Shown here piece by piece: positions 35,556 to 44,000 of a DNA stretch of 55,156 bases. Under the pieces are notes generated by a model. It did not search any database. It saw nothing but the letters and a program-made list of their open reading frames with translations, and was not told the DNA's origin. Position 1 is the first letter of the stretch, and each line of letters begins with the position of its first letter. The stretch lies in contig CATNCE010000006.1 in assembly GCA_950097225.1 (NCBI GenBank), forward strand, positions 1-55,156. Reading direction: 5' to 3'. This stretch comes from an uncultured Bacilli bacterium. GTDB taxonomy: Bacteria > Bacillota_I > Bacilli_A > RF39 > UBA660. The translations under genes and the position numbers were made by a program.

Positions 35556-35568
35556 ATAGGCTTTTTTC
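35548..35568 (+). terminator. Terminator of the WG-repeat gene
   Basis: AAGCCTA-AA-TAGGCTT stem overlapping the stop, then T run. Confidence 0.8.
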
Positions 35569-35620
35569 ATTGTCCTAAAGACTAATATTGTAGTATTATA
35601 AAAACAAGGGAGGGAATACT

Positions 35621-36604
35621 ATGAAACTAAATATTCTTTATACGATAAACCAAAAATATATCGATATAATGTTAGCATCGATTATGTCACTATATTTTAA
35701 CAACTCACATAACGAGTTATCCTTTCATATTATCACTGAAGGATTTTCTTCATCCGACTATGCTCACGTTGAAAGTATTTTAAAACAAATTCCCAATGTC
35801 GGCATTCATTTTTATTCCTTAGATAATTACGATATTGAAAAGTATGATATTCCTTCATGGCGTGGTAGCCAAATAGGGAATGCTCGCCTATTCTTTCAAG
35901 ACATAATAAAACTCGATGATATAAAAAATCTTCTTTACTTAGATGCCGACACTATAGTTGTAAACGATCTAGCAGGCATACTTTCTTATGAAAGCGCCAT
36001 TAATGCTACATATGATTCTATTTCCATTCCTGAATTAAAGGAGCGCAACTTGACAGAATACTTCAACAGTGGAGTCTTATTTTTTAACATCGATAAATGG
36101 CTTAATGGGGACTATCTTCGCACCATCATTGATTATAACCAAAACAACCAAAAAGCTCTAATATATCCTGATCAAGACTTACTAAACTATGCTTTAGCTT
36201 CTAAAATAAATAAAATGCCATTTCGTTATAATATGGGCCCTTATGCCATGGCAACAAAGTTTAATTATAATAAACACTTCTACGATGGAAGATCTCGTTT
36301 ACTTGATTTCTCCGCAATAAAAGAGGATATTGAAGACCCTGTTATATTCCATAGTTATGGTGCTTACTCCTCTAAACCATGGACGGATAATAAAGTTAAC
36401 CCCTTCAACGAGGATTTTGAATACTATATGAATTTTGTCAACCAAGAGTTTACCAAAGAAAAACTAACAGGACTCAAGCGTCTAATTTATAGAAATCGCA
36501 ACCTTTACTATTTCCTTTTGTTATCTCGTGGCTTACTGGCGCAAAATCGCAACAAACTAACTAAGCATGTTCGAGAACTAAAAAATAACTCATCTAATGT
36601 TTAA
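35621..36604 (+). CDS. Glycosyltransferase family 8 protein
   Basis: 327 residues. GT8 features: N-terminal MKLNILYTINQKY, SQIGNARLFFQDII, the metal-binding DxD in LLYLDADTIV (about 109-111), YFNSGVLFFNID (N and G of the acceptor side) and PDQDLLNYAL. The family transfers hexoses onto lipid or surface glycans from UDP-sugars; the acceptor cannot be told. The last 40 residues are basic and helical. AGGGAGGGAATACT precedes the ATG. Convergent with the germination operon. Confidence 0.9.
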   Translation: MKLNILYTINQKYIDIMLASIMSLYFNNSHNELSFHIITEGFSSSDYAHVESILKQIPNVGIHFYSLDNYDIEKYDIPSWRGSQIGNARLFFQDIIKLDDIKNLLYLDADTIVVNDLAGILSYESAINATYDSISIPELKERNLTEYFNSGVLFFNIDKWLNGDYLRTIIDYNQNNQKALIYPDQDLLNYALASKINKMPFRYNMGPYAMATKFNYNKHFYDGRSRLLDFSAIKEDIEDPVIFHSYGAYSSKPWTDNKVNPFNEDFEYYMNFVNQEFTKEKLTGLKRLIYRNRNLYYFLLLSRGLLAQNRNKLTKHVRELKNNSSNV

Positions 36605-36618
36605 AGATGAGTTTTTTA
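36587..36618. terminator. Bidirectional terminator between GT8 gene and gerA operon
   Basis: AACTCATCT/AGATGAGTT perfect stem overlapping both stops, T tract on each strand. Confidence 0.85.
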
Positions 36619-37538
36619 TTACAGAGCCAAACTAGGAATAGGACCGAACCTAAAATTATTGGCGAGAATTGATAAATAACTAAAATATATTCGTAGTGTT
36701 GATTCATATACGATGTAATAAACAATAGTACAATAAAAATAATATTAATCATTTTTGGATTCTTTAAATTATGTTTTATCGAATTACCACAAGAGGCAAT
36801 TAACATAAATACATCAATTATCCACATATAGGAAACAATATTTTCAATATTCTGAATAGCACTACTAATGCTTACTTCTTTTAAAATTAAATACTCAGGA
36901 TACCTAACAATACCCGCAAGTTCAGGCCCTAAGATACCATATGTTAGCATGAATATTACTCCCATAGTGATAGAGGAAATAATATACATCTTATATATTG
37001 GAACATCTTTATATTCACTTGTTCTCGTAAATAATGTAGGTGTAATTGAGAATAAAGCAAATTCAATTGCTGAAACAAAAACATTACTAATATTTGTATT
37101 CGTATAATTAAAAGCCGAGAATGAAAAATACTTTAATAAAGGGAATAATGATAGAAAATAATATACTAAATTAAAGAACAATAAAATATTTGTTAGCCTA
37201 AACAAGACTTTTTCATCCTTATTCAACAAATATAAAAGCAAAAGCGTGAAGGGTAGACCAATTAAAAATTTAGGCATCTGTGTCAAATACATTGTTGATA
37301 TCATATTTATCAAAATAACTAACGACATAACGATAATGACTGAATTTAATATAGTGTTAAAAAAACTAGATTTCATTTCGATGCGCAGTAAATAAAGCAA
37401 CACTAAACCAATTATCGTACCTAAAATAATTGCAAGAAAAGAATACTCATTCGTATTAGCTAAAATTCGGGATAAGCCAACACCCATAAATAAAGCTCGT
37501 GTATTAAAATAATTTAAAATATTAAATTCTTTTTTCAT
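36594..37538 (-). CDS. Spore germination protein GerAB family (APC-type membrane subunit)
   Basis: 314 residues with about ten hydrophobic helices, somewhat shorter than the usual 360. Family features include the N-terminal YFNTRALFMGVGLSRIL and later PEYLILKEVSISSAIQNIENI, which parallels the FPxLxLxRxVxxxxFxERxE motif of GerAB proteins. It is the putative transporter-like subunit that recognises germinants in the inner spore membrane. AAAGGA precedes the start, which overlaps the gerAC-like stop by 4 bases. It is the last gene of the operon, whereas in Bacillus gerA the B gene is second. Confidence 0.85.
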   Translation of the reverse strand: MKKEFNILNYFNTRALFMGVGLSRILANTNEYSFLAIILGTIIGLVLLYLLRIEMKSSFFNTILNSVIIVMSLVILINMISTMYLTQMPKFLIGLPFTLLLLYLLNKDEKVLFRLTNILLFFNLVYYFLSLFPLLKYFSFSAFNYTNTNISNVFVSAIEFALFSITPTLFTRTSEYKDVPIYKMYIISSITMGVIFMLTYGILGPELAGIVRYPEYLILKEVSISSAIQNIENIVSYMWIIDVFMLIASCGNSIKHNLKNPKMINIIFIVLLFITSYMNQHYEYILVIYQFSPIILGSVLFLVWLCNKKLIFKH

Positions 37539-38503
37539 TTTAATAATAATCCTTTCTTATATATTGATACATCTGCTTCTATTTCATAATCATAATCGTT
37601 AAAATACTTATCTAACTTATGATACTTATTCATAATTAGGGTGTTAATACCTAATATATCGGTGCTATCATTATTTAACTTATCAATTAATTTTTTGGCA
37701 TCTTCTTCTAAAGACTTACTTGCTAATTTCTCTAGTTTCTTTAGATCATCTATTTTAGTGATATCCTCAGAACAAGTAAATTCTTGAATTCCCGATTTAA
37801 TATTTATTTTAATCTTAATTTTATTGTCTACCTTGATTTTAGTATCAACAGAGTTTATCTCTAATATAAAATAATCATTGCCACATTTAGTATTAAGAAG
37901 AGCATTATTATTTTCTAATAGGATTTTCAAAACGTTTTCCTCAGCATCCTTAATTTCACTTTTAAAATTTTGATTACTAAGAGTTTTAATACCATCTAAT
38001 TTATTATCTTTATAAATAGGGAGGGTCAAATCACTTGTCTTGTTAATAAAGTTTTTAGCATCAGAGAAAAACGAAAAGTCTTGACCATATCCTAAGTCAT
38101 TGCGAATCGCTAATCCAACATTAAATTCTTCATCGTTATATATTTCTTCATCATTAGTGTTAATCAAAGAGAAATTATCATTAGTCTCAGGATTACGGAA
38201 AAAATAATATATGATATGTTCAATATTGACATTATCTGTAACTAAAACGGCATTTAAGTGACGATAGAAAAACTTATTATCACTTTTTGCTTCTGCAGAT
38301 TTAAATGCCTCAGTAATATTTTCTCCTTCACCATCGAATATTTGAACTTCTTCTTCATCATAAATCTCTAGCTTTACTTTATATTTATCATCCTTAAAAT
38401 CGATTAATATTGACGATACAACGCCCAACTCATCGAGTTCCTTATAGTTATAGCATCCTGTTAAAAAAAATAAACAAATTAATATTAAAAATAACTTTTT
38501 CAT
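37535..38503 (-). CDS. Ger(x)C-family spore germination lipoprotein
   Basis: 322 residues. Lipoprotein signal MKKLFLILICLFFLTGC with the lipid-attachment Cys at 17, immediately followed by YNYKELDELGVVSSILIDF, the conserved N-terminus of GerAC proteins (normally W-x-R-E-L-x). Later regions have FYRHLNAVLVTDN and a C-terminal domain ending KYHKLDKYFNDYDYEIEADVSI. Subunit C of a germinant receptor on the outer face of the inner spore membrane. Second gene of the operon; start overlaps the GerAA-like stop by 4 bases. Confidence 0.9.
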   Translation of the reverse strand: MKKLFLILICLFFLTGCYNYKELDELGVVSSILIDFKDDKYKVKLEIYDEEEVQIFDGEGENITEAFKSAEAKSDNKFFYRHLNAVLVTDNVNIEHIIYYFFRNPETNDNFSLINTNDEEIYNDEEFNVGLAIRNDLGYGQDFSFFSDAKNFINKTSDLTLPIYKDNKLDGIKTLSNQNFKSEIKDAEENVLKILLENNNALLNTKCGNDYFILEINSVDTKIKVDNKIKIKINIKSGIQEFTCSEDITKIDDLKKLEKLASKSLEEDAKKLIDKLNNDSTDILGINTLIMNKYHKLDKYFNDYDYEIEADVSIYKKGLLLK

Positions 38504-39879
38504 AAATCACCTTTAATTCTATTTTTACTTAACAATCTACTTCTTTTATTGTTGCGTATTTTTATTAAACTCTCTTTTAGATATGTCATATCAAATGGCG
38601 ATATTGGATAAAAATATGGCTTGCCAAGTACTTCATAATTACAAAGGTTAGTAAATAATAAAATTGCCGATAAGCCAACACCATATAATCCAAAGAATGC
38701 TGAAATAAATAAGAATATAAATCGCCAATAGCGAATACCATTGATAACTTCTAAGTCAGTAAAAATCATGCTAGATATAAAAGTCATCGAGGCAACAATT
38801 ATCATAATGGGAGATACAATACCAGCTGATACTGCTGCTTCACCTAATATTAAAGCTCCCAAAATGGATATTGCTGAACCATAGCTTGAAGGGAAGCGAA
38901 TATCACTTTCTCTTAAAATTTCACATATTATCAAGGTTATTACGGATTCCATTACTGCTGGAAATGGCACATTGGCTCGCTGGTTTTGAATGTTAATTAA
39001 AAGACTAGTAGGAATAGTTTCCTGATTAATTGTTGTAACAGCTACATAAAAAGCAGGCAGTACAATAGCTAAAAGAAAACAACAAATACGCAAAATTTTT
39101 ATAAAATTAACGTTTATCGATTTTAAGAAATTATCACTAATTGGATTGATAAAATCTACTAAGAAAGCGGGAAGAATTAATGCATAAGGAGAGTTATCAA
39201 TAATAATAGCTATTTTTCCTTCTAATAAAGCTGAGGCTATGACATCAGGACGTTCCGTAGTCTTAACAGCTGGAAATACATTTTTAGTATCGTTAATAAG
39301 ATAAGGTTTTAATTCACTTATATCGTTAACTCCATCGATATTGATATTCTCTAAACACTTTAAAATCTTGTCAACTAATTCTACCTCTGCCACATTATCA
39401 ATATATAAAATAGAACACATCGTCTTTGTATATCGTCCAACATTGCAGACTGTATTTTTAAAATGACTACTCTTTATTCGACGCTTTATTAATCCTAAAT
39501 TAGTTTGATAATTTTCTACTAATGAATCCTTAGGTCCATATAAAGTAGCCTCAGTTGTTGGGGATTCAATTCCACGATTTAGATTGCTCTTTGTCTCAAC
39601 CGCGATAACTTGCTTACCATTGATAATAATAGTAAATCCCGTCTCTAAATAGAGATTTAAATCTTTATAATTAGTGACATCCTTAACGTTAGGAGAGGGA
39701 ACTAATCTCTTGATATCTCTAGGTATTAAACTCTTAGGAATAATCTTTAAAATATAATTATTTATTTTATCTTGATCAGCTAAAGTTTCTAAATAAATAA
39801 TATGGATACTTTTTATCTTCTTAACAACTAAATCTGTAACGTTTTCATAGTCTTTTTGTATTTTATTTAAATAATCCAT
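38500..39879 (-). CDS. Spore germination protein GerAA family
   Basis: About 459 residues. A soluble N-terminal domain (1-240) includes VETKSNLNRGIESPTTEATL and LGLIKRRIKS, closely matching the R-(x)-ExP-(x)-E-x-x-(x)-G-P-(x)-FxE signature of GerA. The membrane domain has PAVKTTERPDVIASALLEGKIAIIID and LPAFYVAVTTINQETIP, then PFPAVMESVITLIICEILRES. It forms the multimeric ion channel opened by germinants. The second ATG (39879) is chosen because GGTGA sits 6 bases before it; the first ATG touches the Shine-Dalgarno site. Confidence 0.93.
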   Translation of the reverse strand: MDYLNKIQKDYENVTDLVVKKIKSIHIIYLETLADQDKINNYILKIIPKSLIPRDIKRLVPSPNVKDVTNYKDLNLYLETGFTIIINGKQVIAVETKSNLNRGIESPTTEATLYGPKDSLVENYQTNLGLIKRRIKSSHFKNTVCNVGRYTKTMCSILYIDNVAEVELVDKILKCLENINIDGVNDISELKPYLINDTKNVFPAVKTTERPDVIASALLEGKIAIIIDNSPYALILPAFLVDFINPISDNFLKSINVNFIKILRICCFLLAIVLPAFYVAVTTINQETIPTSLLINIQNQRANVPFPAVMESVITLIICEILRESDIRFPSSYGSAISILGALILGEAAVSAGIVSPIMIIVASMTFISSMIFTDLEVINGIRYWRFIFLFISAFFGLYGVGLSAILLFTNLCNYEVLGKPYFYPISPFDMTYLKESLIKIRNNKRSRLLSKNRIKGDL

Positions 39880-40025
39880 ATGCATTCACCATTACTAGTC
39901 TAACCCTAAATAGATTTATTTATGCGATTAATATTAACAAAAATTAATAGTTAAAATAATGTATAGCAAATATTAGCAAATTTTGTCATATCAGGCTTAA
40001 AACCAGGCCTTTTTTGATGTTCATG

Positions 40026-40054
40026 TTTACAAACATCAATATTTTTCTTATAAT
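40026..40054 (+). promoter_or_regulatory. Promoter of the AI-2E family transporter gene
   Basis: TTTACA, 17-base spacer, TATAAT; start near 40061. Confidence 0.75.
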
Positions 40055-40070
40055 AAAATTAGGTGAGAAA

Positions 40071-41318
40071 ATGAAAAAGTTATTAAAGAACAAGATAGTA
40101 CAATTAGGCATTACCGCTTTTTGTGTAATAGCAGCTTGTATATTATTTGGATTTTGCTTGGCACGTATGGATAATATTATCGGCTTTTTTAAGAGTCTTA
40201 TTAATATCCTAATGCCACTTATATTCGGATTTATCCTAGCATATATTATGCATCCATTAGTTAATCTATTTGAAAATAAAGTCTTTAATCGGATAAGTAA
40301 AGATACGCATCGTCGTAATCTGAGTATTTTTTGTACATTTGTAATTATTGTAGGAGCCTTAGTAGCCTTAATTAGCTTTATTATTCCACAGTTACTTTTG
40401 AGTATCCAATCGGTTATCGTCAATGCACCAGTTTACTTAAAAGACTTGGAGAGTTGGATTAAAGAGACTTTCAGTAATTCTGCTATGGAAGATAGTATTT
40501 TAAATAATTATGATTATATAACTAATTACTTAACTCAAGCTCTAAACAATGTCGTATTGCCAATGGCTAATGAGGCAATAGCAAAACTAAGTAATGGTAT
40601 ATTTGGCATTATTTCATTTATCTTTAACTTCAGTATTGGTCTTGTCTTTGCCGTATATATTCTAGCTAATACCAAGACATTTGGAGCGGGAATGCGCAAG
40701 AGCCTATGTTCTTTTATCGATGTTGAGCATGTTAATAACTTTATCGATGAAGTAAAACACGTTAATAAAGTATTCGGACAATTCATGGTTGGAAAAATAT
40801 GTGATTCTGGTATTATCGGAATATGTACACTGATATTTTTAATCGTCTTCCGTTATCCATATCCATTACTAATTGCTGTTATTATCTGTTTAACGGATTT
40901 AATTCCTTATTTTGGGCCTTACATTGGTTCTATTCCATCAGTATTATTAATTCTTTTAGTAGATCCTGTTAAGGCAGTAACTTTCATATTATTTATGGTT
41001 ATTTTACAACAAATTGATGCCAACCTTATTACTCCAAGGATTCAAAAACAAGCAACAGGATTGCCATCCTTCTGGGTATTATTTGCAATTACTTTATTTG
41101 GAGGATTATTTGGTATTATCGGGATGCTTATTGGTGTACCATGCTTCACGATTATTTATGAACTTATCACTGAGCACACCGATAAACGTCTGGCTAAGAA
41201 AAACTTGCCAGTTGATTTAGAAAGCTATCATAATACTGAAGAATTGGAAAAAGAGTTAAAAGAAGAAAGTGAAGAAGAACCTAAAATAACTAAAACCAAA
41301 AAAAGCAAGGGCGAGTAA
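40071..41318 (+). CDS. AI-2E family transporter (UPF0118/PerM type)
   Basis: 415 residues. Hydrophobic helices appear as a pair near 12-60, one near 80-105, then a periplasmic-type helical domain (LESWIKETF...YLTQALNNVV), and four or five more helices with GKICDSGIIGICTLI, PYPLLIAVIICLTDLIPYFGPYIG and QQIDANLITPRIQKQATGLPSFWVL, hallmark segments of the family. A charged tail (EELEKELKEESEEE) ends the protein. Members export quorum signals or act as Na+/H+ antiporters; the cargo here is unknown. AGGTGAGAAA before the ATG fixes the start. Confidence 0.92.
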   Translation: MKKLLKNKIVQLGITAFCVIAACILFGFCLARMDNIIGFFKSLINILMPLIFGFILAYIMHPLVNLFENKVFNRISKDTHRRNLSIFCTFVIIVGALVALISFIIPQLLLSIQSVIVNAPVYLKDLESWIKETFSNSAMEDSILNNYDYITNYLTQALNNVVLPMANEAIAKLSNGIFGIISFIFNFSIGLVFAVYILANTKTFGAGMRKSLCSFIDVEHVNNFIDEVKHVNKVFGQFMVGKICDSGIIGICTLIFLIVFRYPYPLLIAVIICLTDLIPYFGPYIGSIPSVLLILLVDPVKAVTFILFMVILQQIDANLITPRIQKQATGLPSFWVLFAITLFGGLFGIIGMLIGVPCFTIIYELITEHTDKRLAKKNLPVDLESYHNTEELEKELKEESEEEPKITKTKKSKGE

Positions 41319-41329
41319 TCGCTCTTTTT
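41308..41329 (+). terminator. Terminator of the AI-2E transporter gene
   Basis: AGGGCGA/TCGCTCT with one G-U pair, five T, overlapping the stop. Confidence 0.75.
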
Positions 41330-41382
41330 CATATTTTTAGATATTTATCATAAGCTATAAATACGATTAGGATGTGATTCAC

Positions 41383-42153
41383 ATGATACGCATGATTGTC
41401 CTTGACTTAGATGGCACTATTTTAAATAAAGATAGCAAAATAACAGAATCCACTTTTGATTATCTAAAAAAGCTAAAAGATTTTGGATACATAATCACCA
41501 TTGCAACAGGACGAAGCTATGTTAAAGCCAGATTGTCAACAGCTAATGCCTCTTTTGCTAACTATATTATTACTGATACGGGAGCTTGTATATATAGTTC
41601 ATCTAACTCTATGCCATTACTAAAAAAAGCGATTGATCATGAAGTAATAGAAAAACTTTTCTCCTTGTACGATGATGATTACTCATTCATAGATATTTGT
41701 TGTAAAGACCAGGTTTACCATTATACTAATAGTATAACTGAGCATAGTAGTTACACATTAAATGATGAGGTATTTCACATTATCGTTAATATGAAGGATG
41801 ATAGAAAATTAATTAATACTCACAAGAAATTATCTTCACTGCTACAAAATGTCGAAATAATTATCATGCAAGATTCTTTCTCGCCCCATTGTTGGCTAGA
41901 AATAATTCCTTCTGGTTGTACAAAATATCAAGCCATATCGCATCTTGCTCATCTTCTCAATATTTCAAATGATCAGATTATGGCCTTTGGAGATGGGGCT
42001 AACGATATTGATATGTTAAAAAAAGTCGGCTATGGAGTTGCTTTAGAAAATGCTTTGCCTGCAGTTAAGGCAGTTTCCAAGGCTACAACACTTTTGGATC
42101 ACAATCACGACGGAGTCATTAATTTCCTAAAAGGCTATCTTGATATTAAATAA
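41383..42153 (+). CDS. HAD-superfamily Cof-type phosphatase
   Basis: About 256 residues. HAD motif I LDLDGTI (DxDGT, nucleophile Asp near 8), motif II IATGRS, motif III Lys in the KYQAI region and motif IV FGDGANDIDMLK (about 199-210) with the Asp pair for Mg2+. The large C2B-type cap between 80 and 180 marks the Cof/YbiV subfamily, which dephosphorylates sugar phosphates and cofactors. The ATG at 41383 is favoured over GTG 41374 by AGGATG spacing; an ATG at 41392 is also possible. Confidence 0.9.
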   Translation: MIRMIVLDLDGTILNKDSKITESTFDYLKKLKDFGYIITIATGRSYVKARLSTANASFANYIITDTGACIYSSSNSMPLLKKAIDHEVIEKLFSLYDDDYSFIDICCKDQVYHYTNSITEHSSYTLNDEVFHIIVNMKDDRKLINTHKKLSSLLQNVEIIIMQDSFSPHCWLEIIPSGCTKYQAISHLAHLLNISNDQIMAFGDGANDIDMLKKVGYGVALENALPAVKAVSKATTLLDHNHDGVINFLKGYLDIK

Positions 42154-42158
42154 ACTAA

Positions 42159-42190
42159 AAAAGAAACTTTTTTCAGGAGTTTCTTTTTTC
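42159..42190 (+). terminator. Terminator of the Cof phosphatase gene
   Basis: AAGAAACT/AGTTTCTT stem, six T. Confidence 0.8.
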
Positions 42191-42238
42191 TATATACCTT
42201 TTTTATCATTTTTGATATAATATCAGTAGGGTGAAAAT

Positions 42239-43261
42239 ATGGACAGTATATTTGATTATAAATTATCTGATATGCAGAACTATTTTGCTAGTATTGGGGA
42301 GAAAAAATATAAAGCCAGACAGGTTTTTGAATGGCTGTACAAAAAACGTGTTTTTGAGTTTTCCAACATGAGTAATATTAGTAAGGAGTTACAAGCAAAG
42401 TTAGCTAATACTTTTGATTCATCGCTGCTTATCTTACGCAAGAAGCAAACCAGCGCGCTTACTAATAAATATCTCTTCGAATTATCGGATGGTAATTTAA
42501 TTGAAGCTGTTCTTATGCGTCATGACTACGGACTAAGTGTCTGTGTCTCAAGTCAAGTTGGCTGTAACATGGGATGTTCATTTTGCGAATCAGGACGCTT
42601 AAAAAAGGTTCGTGATCTAAAATCGGGCGAGATTGTTCGTCAAATATTGATGATTGAAGCAGACATTAAAGAGCGCATCTCATCAGTAGTAGTGATGGGA
42701 ATTGGCGAACCATTTGATAATTATGATAATATTATGAATTTTATTCGAATAATTAATGACAACTTAGGAATAGCTATTGGGGCTAGACATATCACTGTAT
42801 CAACTAGTGGGGTAGTGCCGCGAATATATGACTATGCTAATGAAGATATTCAGACTAACTTAGCTCTAAGCCTCCATGCTCCTAATAATATTCTAAGAAA
42901 TAAACTTATGAAAATTAATCGTGCTTATCCAATCGACGAAGTCATGAAAGCTTTAAAGTTCTATATTGAAAAAACTAATCGTCGTGTCACAATCGAGTAT
43001 TTATTGTTAGCTGATGTTAATGATACTACGGACTGTGCCAAAGAACTTGCTCATTTATTAAAAAACATGAATGTCTATGTCAATTTAATACCATATAATG
43101 AGACAAGTCATATTGAATATAAGAAGAGTGACAACAATCAAGTCATGAAATTTTACGATAATTTAAAAAAGTTAGGAATTAACGTGACTATAAGACGTGA
43201 ATTTGGCGGTAATATTGATGCTGCTTGTGGACAGTTACGTGCTAGTGAGGTGGAAAAATGA
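42239..43261 (+). CDS. rlmN: Dual-specificity RNA methyltransferase RlmN
   Basis: 340 residues. Radical-SAM CxxxCxxC in QVGCNMGCSFCESG (about 104-112), SAM-binding VVMGIGEPFDNYDN, and the C-terminal catalytic cysteine in GGNIDAACGQLR (about 331). The N-terminal helical domain has ARQVFEWLYKK. It methylates C2 of A2503 in 23S rRNA and A37 of some tRNAs. AGGGTGAAAAT precedes the ATG. First gene of the rlmN-prpC-prkC-rsgA-rpe operon; its stop overlaps prpC by 4 bases. Confidence 0.96.
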   Translation: MDSIFDYKLSDMQNYFASIGEKKYKARQVFEWLYKKRVFEFSNMSNISKELQAKLANTFDSSLLILRKKQTSALTNKYLFELSDGNLIEAVLMRHDYGLSVCVSSQVGCNMGCSFCESGRLKKVRDLKSGEIVRQILMIEADIKERISSVVVMGIGEPFDNYDNIMNFIRIINDNLGIAIGARHITVSTSGVVPRIYDYANEDIQTNLALSLHAPNNILRNKLMKINRAYPIDEVMKALKFYIEKTNRRVTIEYLLLADVNDTTDCAKELAHLLKNMNVYVNLIPYNETSHIEYKKSDNNQVMKFYDNLKKLGINVTIRREFGGNIDAACGQLRASEVEK

Positions 43262-43998
43262 AGTCGTTTTATATTACAGATTCAGGAAGGGTAAGGAGTC
43301 ATAATGAAGACTCACTAACCATTGTTAAAAATTCGGCGTCTGAACACTTGATGATCGTTGCTGATGGTATGGGGGGACATCGTGCAGGAGAAATAGCTTC
43401 TTCCATGGTCGTTACCCAAATTGGCTCAAAATTTAAAGCTTTATCGACAATTGGCACGAAAATTGATGCCATCAATTGGCTAAAAGAAAACGTTCAAGAA
43501 GTAAATGCTAATATCATAAAATATTCCGAAGAGCACCCAGAGTCGATGGGACTTGGAACTACTTGTGTCATGGCATTATTAACTAAAGAATTCTTACTAT
43601 TTGTAAACATCGGTGATTCAAGCGGATTCGTATTTAAAAATAAAAAATTAAAAAAAATAACTAAAGATCATACGCTTGTCAACTTCCTAGTAGAAACAGG
43701 AGATCTATCAGAATCAGAAGCAGCTAATCATCCTAAAAAAAATGTTTTAATGAAAGCTTTAGGAGCCGCTGATCAATGTGAGATTGATATCTTTGAAGTA
43801 GAATTAGAAGTTGATTCTATCATGCTTTGCAGTGATGGTTTAACTAACATGTTAACTCAAGAGCAAATCGAACGCGTATTAAATGAAACAGGAATATCTG
43901 TTGAAGATAAGTTAATTAAACTAATAAAAAAATGCAACGTTAGAGGTGGGACAGATAATATATCAATTGCTTATCTAGTTAAAGAAAGTGAGGCTTAA
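43258..43998 (+). CDS. prpC: PP2C-type serine/threonine phosphatase
   Basis: 246 residues. Metal-binding motifs: SGRVRSHNEDS (Asp/Glu near 9-18), VADGMGGHRAGE (about 35-46), GLGTTCVMA, NIGDSSGFVF, LCSDGLTNML and GGTDNIS. It removes phosphate from PrkC and its substrates. Overlap with rlmN and a two-base gap to prkC keep the phosphatase and kinase in fixed ratio. Confidence 0.96.
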   Translation: MKSFYITDSGRVRSHNEDSLTIVKNSASEHLMIVADGMGGHRAGEIASSMVVTQIGSKFKALSTIGTKIDAINWLKENVQEVNANIIKYSEEHPESMGLGTTCVMALLTKEFLLFVNIGDSSGFVFKNKKLKKITKDHTLVNFLVETGDLSESEAANHPKKNVLMKALGAADQCEIDIFEVELEVDSIMLCSDGLTNMLTQEQIERVLNETGISVEDKLIKLIKKCNVRGGTDNISIAYLVKESEA

Positions 43999-44000
43999 CC

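Noticed and set aside
39990-40018. Terminator-like hairpin (AGGCTTAAAACCAGGCCT then T run) on the plus strand
   Set aside because: No plus-strand gene ends upstream and the stem is imperfect. It could end antisense transcripts, but I cannot support a call.
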